Source of the DNA: Chloroflexota bacterium
GTDB lineage: Bacteria > Chloroflexota > Limnocylindria > QHBO01
Direction: 5' to 3'
Length of the DNA stretch: 19,277 nt
Assembly: GCA_005880165.1 (NCBI GenBank)
Contig: VBJP01000141.1
Location: 1-19,277 of the forward strand
Part shown: piece after piece, positions 15,510 through 19,277 of the stretch
Position numbering within the stretch: the first letter of the stretch is position 1
Layout of the letters: every line of letters starts with the position of its first letter
The notes under the pieces: generated by a model
The model's database searches: none
What the model saw: only the letters and a program-made list of their open reading frames with translations
Told to the model about the DNA's origin: nothing
Made by a program: the position numbers and the translations under genes

Positions 15510-15515
15510 GCCGAC

Positions 15516-15542
15516 GTGCCCCGATCCGGCTGCCGACTGTGA
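15516..15542 (+). other. Possible eight-codon leader ORF before purF
   Basis: GTG 15516 opens an ORF encoding MPRSGCRL and stops at TGA 15540-15542. It begins seven bases after a TATGAT hexamer, so it could be translated from a leaderless RNA. Its stop overlaps an in-frame GTG of the purF frame (15539) as GTGA. Such a short ORF can arise by chance; there is no expression or conservation evidence. Confidence 0.2.
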
Positions 15543-15610
15543 CCCAGGTGCGACGGACCAGACCGCCCGTCGCACAGGCCCACGCCGGAGTGCACCCATC
15601 GCCTGACCCA

Positions 15611-17116
15611 ATGCATTCCCCACCGCCGCACGCGGATCGGAGCCTGCTCGATATCGAGCCCAGCTACGAACCCCATGGCCCGCGCGAAGAGTGCGGCGTG
15701 ATCGGTGTCTTCGCCCCCGGTCAGCCGGTCGGCCGGCTCACTTACCTGGGCCTGCACGCGCTGCAGCATCGCGGCCAGGAGTCGGCCGGGATCGCCACCA
15801 GCGATGGTTCGCAGCTCCACCTGCACAAGCGCCTGGGACTGGTCAGCCAGGTCTTCGATCGCGAGACGATCGACGCGCTCGACGGCGGCGAGGCCGTCGG
15901 AGACGGCCAGACGGCGATCGCCGCCATCGGTCACACGCGCTACTCGACCACCGGCTCGAACACGCTCCCCAACGTCCAGCCGGTTCCGGCTCGAGGTGAC
16001 CTGGGGGAGCTCATGCTCGGCCACAATGGCAATCTGACCAACGCTCCGTGGCTGCGCGACGAGCTGGTGGAGCAGGGGGTGGACTTCGTGACCGCCTCCG
16101 ATACCGAGGTGCTGGCCCGATTCATCGCCCATGCCCCCGGCCGCAGCTGGGCGCAGCGCGTCGAGCGCGCCTTCCATCGAGCCACCGGCGCCTTCACCTT
16201 CACCATGCTCACCGATCAGGCCCTCGTGGCCGCGCGCGACCCGGTCGGGTTTCGGCCGCTGGCGCTCGGCCGGCTGCGGGCACCGGATGGGCAACCGGTC
16301 GGCTGGGCGGTTGCCTCTGAGAGCGCCGCGCTGGATGCCATGGGCGCCCAGATGGTGCGCGACGTCGAAGCCGGGGAGATCCTGACCATTGATGCCGACG
16401 GGGTCAGCTCGTATCGACCTCCGGTGGTGGGCAGCCGCGAACGGCTGTGCGTCTTCGAGTTCGTCTACCTCGCTCGGCCCGACAGCGTCATCGGCGGGCG
16501 GCTGCTCTACGAAGCCAGGCTGCGTATGGGCCGCCAGCTGGCGCGCGAGCATCCCGCGGACGGCGACTTGGTGATCCCGGTGCCGGATTCGGCGATCCCC
16601 GCCGCCATCGGCTACGCGGAGGAGTCGGGACTGCCGTACCGCGAGGGCCTGATCAAGAACCGATACGTCGGCCGCACCTTCATCCAGCCCGCGCAGCAGA
16701 CGCGAGACGAGGCGGTGCGCATGAAGTTCAACCCGCTCCCCGAGGTGCTCCGGGACCGGCGGGTGGTCATGGTCGACGACTCGATCGTGCGTGGCACGAC
16801 CACTGCTCCGGTGGTGGGCATGCTGCGTCGCGCCGGTGCGCGGGAGGTGCACGTCCGCATCCACTCGCCGCAGATGGCTTACCCGTGCTACATGGGCGTC
16901 GACACCGGGCGGCGCTCGGAGCTGATCGCCGCCACCCATGACACGGAGGCGATTCGGCGCGCCATCGGCGCGGACTCGCTCGGCTACCTCTCCCGGGAGG
17001 GACTGCTGGCGGCGGTCGGCGGCGATGCGGAGGGATTCTGCACCGCCTGCTTCGACGGGCAGTACCCGACCGACGTCCCCCTCGAGCTGGACAAGTTCGC
17101 GCTGGAGCGTGGGTAG
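15611..17116 (+). CDS. purF: Amidophosphoribosyltransferase, iron-sulfur and propeptide type
   Basis: Catalyses the first committed step, PRPP plus glutamine to phosphoribosylamine. From ATG 15611 the nucleophile Cys is residue 28 (REECGVIGVF, codon at 15692), implying a 27-residue propeptide that is cleaved off. Glutaminase motifs follow: GLHALQHRGQESAGI, GHTRYSTTGS and GHNGNLTN. The phosphoribosyltransferase domain has VVMVDDSIVRGTTT. The four Cys ligands of the Bacillus-type 4Fe-4S cluster are all visible: RLCVFEFVY, AYPCYMG and GFCTACFDG. The start is uncertain, because GTG codons at 15539, 15548 and 15590 are also in frame and no clear ribosome site precedes any of them; GTG 15539 would give 525 residues. 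The gene heads purF-purM-purN, with nine bases before purM. Confidence 0.95.
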   Translation: MHSPPPHADRSLLDIEPSYEPHGPREECGVIGVFAPGQPVGRLTYLGLHALQHRGQESAGIATSDGSQLHLHKRLGLVSQVFDRETIDALDGGEAVGDGQTAIAAIGHTRYSTTGSNTLPNVQPVPARGDLGELMLGHNGNLTNAPWLRDELVEQGVDFVTASDTEVLARFIAHAPGRSWAQRVERAFHRATGAFTFTMLTDQALVAARDPVGFRPLALGRLRAPDGQPVGWAVASESAALDAMGAQMVRDVEAGEILTIDADGVSSYRPPVVGSRERLCVFEFVYLARPDSVIGGRLLYEARLRMGRQLAREHPADGDLVIPVPDSAIPAAIGYAEESGLPYREGLIKNRYVGRTFIQPAQQTRDEAVRMKFNPLPEVLRDRRVVMVDDSIVRGTTTAPVVGMLRRAGAREVHVRIHSPQMAYPCYMGVDTGRRSELIAATHDTEAIRRAIGADSLGYLSREGLLAAVGGDAEGFCTACFDGQYPTDVPLELDKFALERG

Positions 17117-17125
17117 GCAGGGCCG

Positions 17126-18157
17126 ATGGCGCGAACGTACCGCGAAGCCGGCGTGGACCTCGAGGAGGCGCGCCGCGCGGTCGAGCTGATCAGCCGGGCG
17201 GCGGCGCGCACCACGACGCCGGAGGTGTTGGGCGGCGTCGGCGGATTCGGCAGCCTCTTCCGGCTTGACACCGAACGCTGGCCCGATCCGGTGCTGGTCG
17301 CCTCGACCGATGGCGTGGGCACCAAGCTCAAGATCGCGATCGCACTGGCCCGGCACGACACCGTCGGCGAGGACCTCGTCAACCATTGCGTCAACGACGT
17401 GGCGGTGCAAGGTGCCGATCCGCTCTTCTTCCTGGACTACTTTGGCGTCGGACGCCTGCAGGCTGACCAGGCGGCGGCCCTCGTGGCCGGGATGGCCCGT
17501 GCCTGTCTGGCCAACGGGGTGGCGCTGGTCGGTGGTGAGACCGCGGAGCTGCCAGGGCTCTACCAGGAGGCGGACTACGACCTGGCTGGCTTCGTGGTGG
17601 GCGTCGCCGCGCGCGCCGACCTGGTCACCGGAGCACGGGTGCGCGCCGGAGATGTGCTGATCGGCCTGCCTTCGAACGGCCTGCATACCAATGGCTACTC
17701 GCTGGCTCGACGGGTCTTTGGCGAGGCGGACTGGAAGCGCAACGCGCCCGGCCTGGAAGGCACGCTGGGGGATGCCCTGCTCGCCCCGCATCGCAGCTAC
17801 CTCGCGGAGATGCGAGCCCTGCGCAGCGCGCTTCGCGCGGCGCGCAGCGATGTCCTCGCCTACGCGCACATCACCGGTGGCGGCTGGGTCGAGAACGTCC
17901 CGCGCACGCTCCCGCAGGGGCTCGGGGTGCAGGTCGAGTCGGGGAGCTGGCCGGTGCCTCGCATCTTCTCGCTCATCCAGCAGAAGGGCGATATCCCCGA
18001 CGACGAGATGGTACGGACCTTCAACCTCGGGATCGGGCTGACCTGCGTCGTGCGGCGCAGCCAGGTGGAGACTGCGCTGGAGGCGCTTCCCGAAGCCTGC
18101 GTGGTGGGCCGGGTCCTGGCGTCGCGCCGCGGACAGCCACGGGTCACCTTCATCTGA
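17126..18157 (+). CDS. purM: Phosphoribosylformylglycinamidine cyclo-ligase (AIR synthetase)
   Basis: Closes the imidazole ring of AIR from FGAM with ATP. At 343 residues it is the normal length. Motifs are in order: TYREAGVDLEEARRAVELI, GGVGGFGSLFRL, ASTDGVGTKLKIA, DLVNHCVNDVAVQGADPLFFLDYFG split over about 85-110, LVGGETAELPGLY, SNGLHTNGYSLAR, YAHITGGGWVENVPR, RIFSLIQ and MVRTFNLGIG near the C-terminus. Start is ATG 17126, nine bases after the purF stop, with a modest GGCAGGG upstream. No frame break was found, unlike in purB, purQ and purL. The purN GTG follows its stop by 14 bases. Confidence 0.97.
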   Translation: MARTYREAGVDLEEARRAVELISRAAARTTTPEVLGGVGGFGSLFRLDTERWPDPVLVASTDGVGTKLKIAIALARHDTVGEDLVNHCVNDVAVQGADPLFFLDYFGVGRLQADQAAALVAGMARACLANGVALVGGETAELPGLYQEADYDLAGFVVGVAARADLVTGARVRAGDVLIGLPSNGLHTNGYSLARRVFGEADWKRNAPGLEGTLGDALLAPHRSYLAEMRALRSALRAARSDVLAYAHITGGGWVENVPRTLPQGLGVQVESGSWPVPRIFSLIQQKGDIPDDEMVRTFNLGIGLTCVVRRSQVETALEALPEACVVGRVLASRRGQPRVTFI

Positions 18158-18171
18158 GCGACGCGCCCCAG

Positions 18172-18813
18172 GTGCGCCTTGGAGTCCTCGTCTCGGGACG
18201 TGGCTCCAACCTCGAAGCGGTCCTCGACGCCCGGGACCACGGCCGGTTGGGGGCCGTCGACCCGGTGTTGGTCGTCTGCAACCGGCCGGCGGCGCGCGCC
18301 CTCCAGGTCGCGGAGGAGCACGACGTTCCTCATCGGGTGCTCGAGCGGCGCCAGTTCGGCGACCCTGGCGCGAGGGACGCCGCCATCGGTCAGGCGTTCC
18401 GGGAGGCAGGCTGCGACCTGGTGCTCCTGGCGGGCTACGACCAGATCCTGGGGCCGTCCTACTTCGCGAGTTACAGCGGACCCACCATCAACATCCATCC
18501 AAGCCTGCTGCCCCGGCACGGTGGCAGCGGGATGATGGGGCTGGCGGTCCATCGGTCCGTCCTCGCCGCGGGTGACGCAGAGTCCGGCGTCAGCATCCAC
18601 CTGGTGACTCCTGACGTCGATGGAGGCCCGCTCCTTGCACAAGCCCCGGTTCAGGTGCGCTCCGGCGACGACGCCGAGGCACTGGCACGACGCGTGCTTG
18701 CGATGGAGCATCGGCTGCTGGTCGACACGCTGGCCAACCTGGCCGCCGGAGGCTTGTCCGATCTGGCATCTGCTAGCATGACCGACCGGTCGGTGACCAT
18801 CGACCTCGAGTGA
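18172..18813 (+). CDS. purN: Phosphoribosylglycinamide formyltransferase (GAR transformylase)
   Basis: Transfers a formyl group from 10-formyltetrahydrofolate to GAR. The 213-residue product begins RLGVLVSGRGSNLEAVLDA, has VVCNRPAARALQVAEEHDVP, then NIHPSLLP with the catalytic Asn and His, and GVSIHLVTPDVDGGPLLAQ with the catalytic Asp. The stretch after NIHPSLLP reads RHGGSGMMG rather than the common KFKGLHT, a variation seen within the family as I recall it. Start is GTG 18172; no strong ribosome site is visible, and the 14-base gap from purM suggests reinitiation. The last codons contain a perfect palindrome and a -10-like hexamer that may serve the next gene. Confidence 0.94.
   Translation: MRLGVLVSGRGSNLEAVLDARDHGRLGAVDPVLVVCNRPAARALQVAEEHDVPHRVLERRQFGDPGARDAAIGQAFREAGCDLVLLAGYDQILGPSYFASYSGPTINIHPSLLPRHGGSGMMGLAVHRSVLAAGDAESGVSIHLVTPDVDGGPLLAQAPVQVRSGDDAEALARRVLAMEHRLLVDTLANLAAGGLSDLASASMTDRSVTIDLE
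18774..18794 (+). promoter_or_regulatory. -10-like TAGCAT followed by a 14-bp palindrome
   Basis: TAGCAT at 18774-18779 lies inside the 8-bp palindrome TGCTAGCA and is followed at 18781-18794 by ACCGACCGGTCGGT, a perfect 14-bp palindrome. It lies in the 3' end of purN, 40 bases before the next ATG. It could be an operator overlapping a transcription start; this is inference. Confidence 0.3.
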
Positions 18814-18834
18814 AATGGAGAAGGGCCGCAGCGC

Positions 18835-19277
18835 ATGCCACAGGGCCTCCCGGATCCGGGGAAAATCTGGAACGACTTCATCCACAACCCCATCGTGGAG
18901 CTGCTGGGGCAGCTGATCGTCATCTATGTCGTGCTGCTGTGGTTGGGCACCGCCTACTGGGCCTTCCGCGACATGCAGGCTCGCACCGAGAATCCGATCC
19001 TCCCGTATTTCGCCGCCGCGCTGATCATCTTCTTCACGCCGCTGCTCTTCGTCTTCGCGGTGATCCTGTATCTGATCGTCCGGCCGCGCGAATCGCTGGC
19101 CGAGGTCTACGAGCGCTCGCTCGCCGAAGAGACCCTGCTTGCCGAGGTGGAGAAGAACCGCCTCTGCCCCACGTGCCGGCAACGGGTCGGCACCGACTGG
19201 CTGGTCTGCCCGAACTGCCGGACTCGGCTGCACCGCATCTGCCCGGCCTGCACGCGCCTGGCGGAACCGGAGTGGGC
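18835..19277 (+). CDS. Membrane protein with C-terminal double zinc ribbon, 3' end outside the window
   Basis: The frame is open from ATG 18835 to the window end (147 codons). The product has a short polar start (PQGLPDPGKIW), two membrane helices (about 22-46 and 55-82), a charged helical segment (about 84-108), then CPTC...CPNC (Cys 111, 114, 125, 128) and the beginning of another pair (Cys 136, 139). This spacing fits a double zinc ribbon (DZR-like). Unlike the two earlier zinc-ribbon proteins, the ribbons follow the helices. AAGGG lies nine bases upstream of the ATG and there are 21 bases after purN, so it is probably in the same transcript. Function unknown. Confidence 0.85.
   Translation, partial: MPQGLPDPGKIWNDFIHNPIVELLGQLIVIYVVLLWLGTAYWAFRDMQARTENPILPYFAAALIIFFTPLLFVFAVILYLIVRPRESLAEVYERSLAEETLLAEVEKNRLCPTCRQRVGTDWLVCPNCRTRLHRICPACTRLAEPEW

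Larger units (their letters stand above)
15295..15610. promoter_or_regulatory. Divergent intergenic region upstream of purF
   Basis: This 316-base region holds no clear protein gene. It contains the plus-strand element GGCTATGAT (15501-15509), three CGGACCG heptamers just upstream (15462-15468, 15471-15477, 15476-15482), a palindromic AGTACT (15428-15433) followed by GTACTT (15440-15445), and a possible eight-codon ORF at 15516-15542. I see no purine-riboswitch or other known riboswitch fold. The AAAGGA serving the reverse-strand GGDEF gene is at about 15299-15304. Function of the repeats as operators is inference only. Confidence 0.4.

Noticed and set aside
15295..15515. Purine riboswitch upstream of purF
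   Set aside because: I could not find the conserved junction and loop bases of the purine or guanidine classes, and the probable transcription start is too close to the coding region.
15503..17869. Reverse-strand open frame of 788 codons opposite purF and purM
   Set aside because: Both opposite genes are unambiguous, and the antisense translation has no recognisable domain.
17860..19233. Reverse-strand open frame of 457 codons opposite purN
   Set aside because: It is antisense to purN and to the last zinc-ribbon gene, with low-complexity composition typical of a shadow frame.

Overview
The window is about 70% GC, gene-dense bacterial DNA that carries most of the de novo purine (IMP) pathway. 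Plus-strand order: UPF0182 membrane protein (cut by the window start), purD, [DUF1003 protein, reverse], purE, purB, a polytopic membrane protein, an MgtC-family protein, purC, purS, purQ, two zinc-ribbon membrane proteins, purL, [a GGDEF + HD-GYP protein, reverse], purF, purM, purN, and a third zinc-ribbon membrane protein cut by the window end. The separate PurS/PurQ/short-PurL system and the Fe-S, propeptide-type PurF exclude an enterobacterial type of pathway. High GC, UPF0182 and abundant zinc-ribbon membrane proteins would suit Chloroflexota or Actinomycetota. I favour a Chloroflexota-like lineage, but only as inference. No rRNA, tRNA, CRISPR array, insertion sequence or phage gene was found.

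Layout: 1-3583 holds UPF0182 and purD, with purD converging on the DUF1003 gene at one shared CTAG. Positions 4054-4160 form a short divergent promoter region. From purE (4161) to purL (13598) all genes lie on the plus strand with gaps of a few bases or overlapping start/stop codons (mgtC/purC, purC/purS, purS/purQ, orf/purL), so this looks like one long operon with possible internal promoters. The c-di-GMP gene (13609-15294) interrupts the cluster on the reverse strand, and a 316-base intergenic region (15295-15610) separates it from purF-purM-purN.

Together the pur genes cover PRPP amidation (PurF), GAR synthesis and formylation (PurD, PurN), FGAM synthesis (PurSQL), AIR synthesis (PurM), the carboxylation mutase step (PurE), SAICAR synthesis (PurC) and the lyase step (PurB). 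PurK and PurH are not in the window.

The most striking observation is that three pur genes, purB, purQ and purL, each appear to lack a short internal segment (roughly 86, 50 and 30 bases, estimated from family alignment by eye), and each loss shifts the frame. The flanking parts remain perfectly recognisable. Three fresh lesions in one pathway, with no other decay, point first to assembly or sequencing deletions; real loss of purine synthesis is the alternative. Other points of interest are three membrane zinc-ribbon proteins within or next to the pur cluster, a repeated GGCTATNNT promoter-like motif that suggests leaderless or short-leader transcripts, a possible eight-codon leader ORF before purF, a CTG start for purL, and several perfect inverted repeats. 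I did not find convincing evidence for a wholly new biological system; the zinc-ribbon/purine association is the best candidate for something undescribed.
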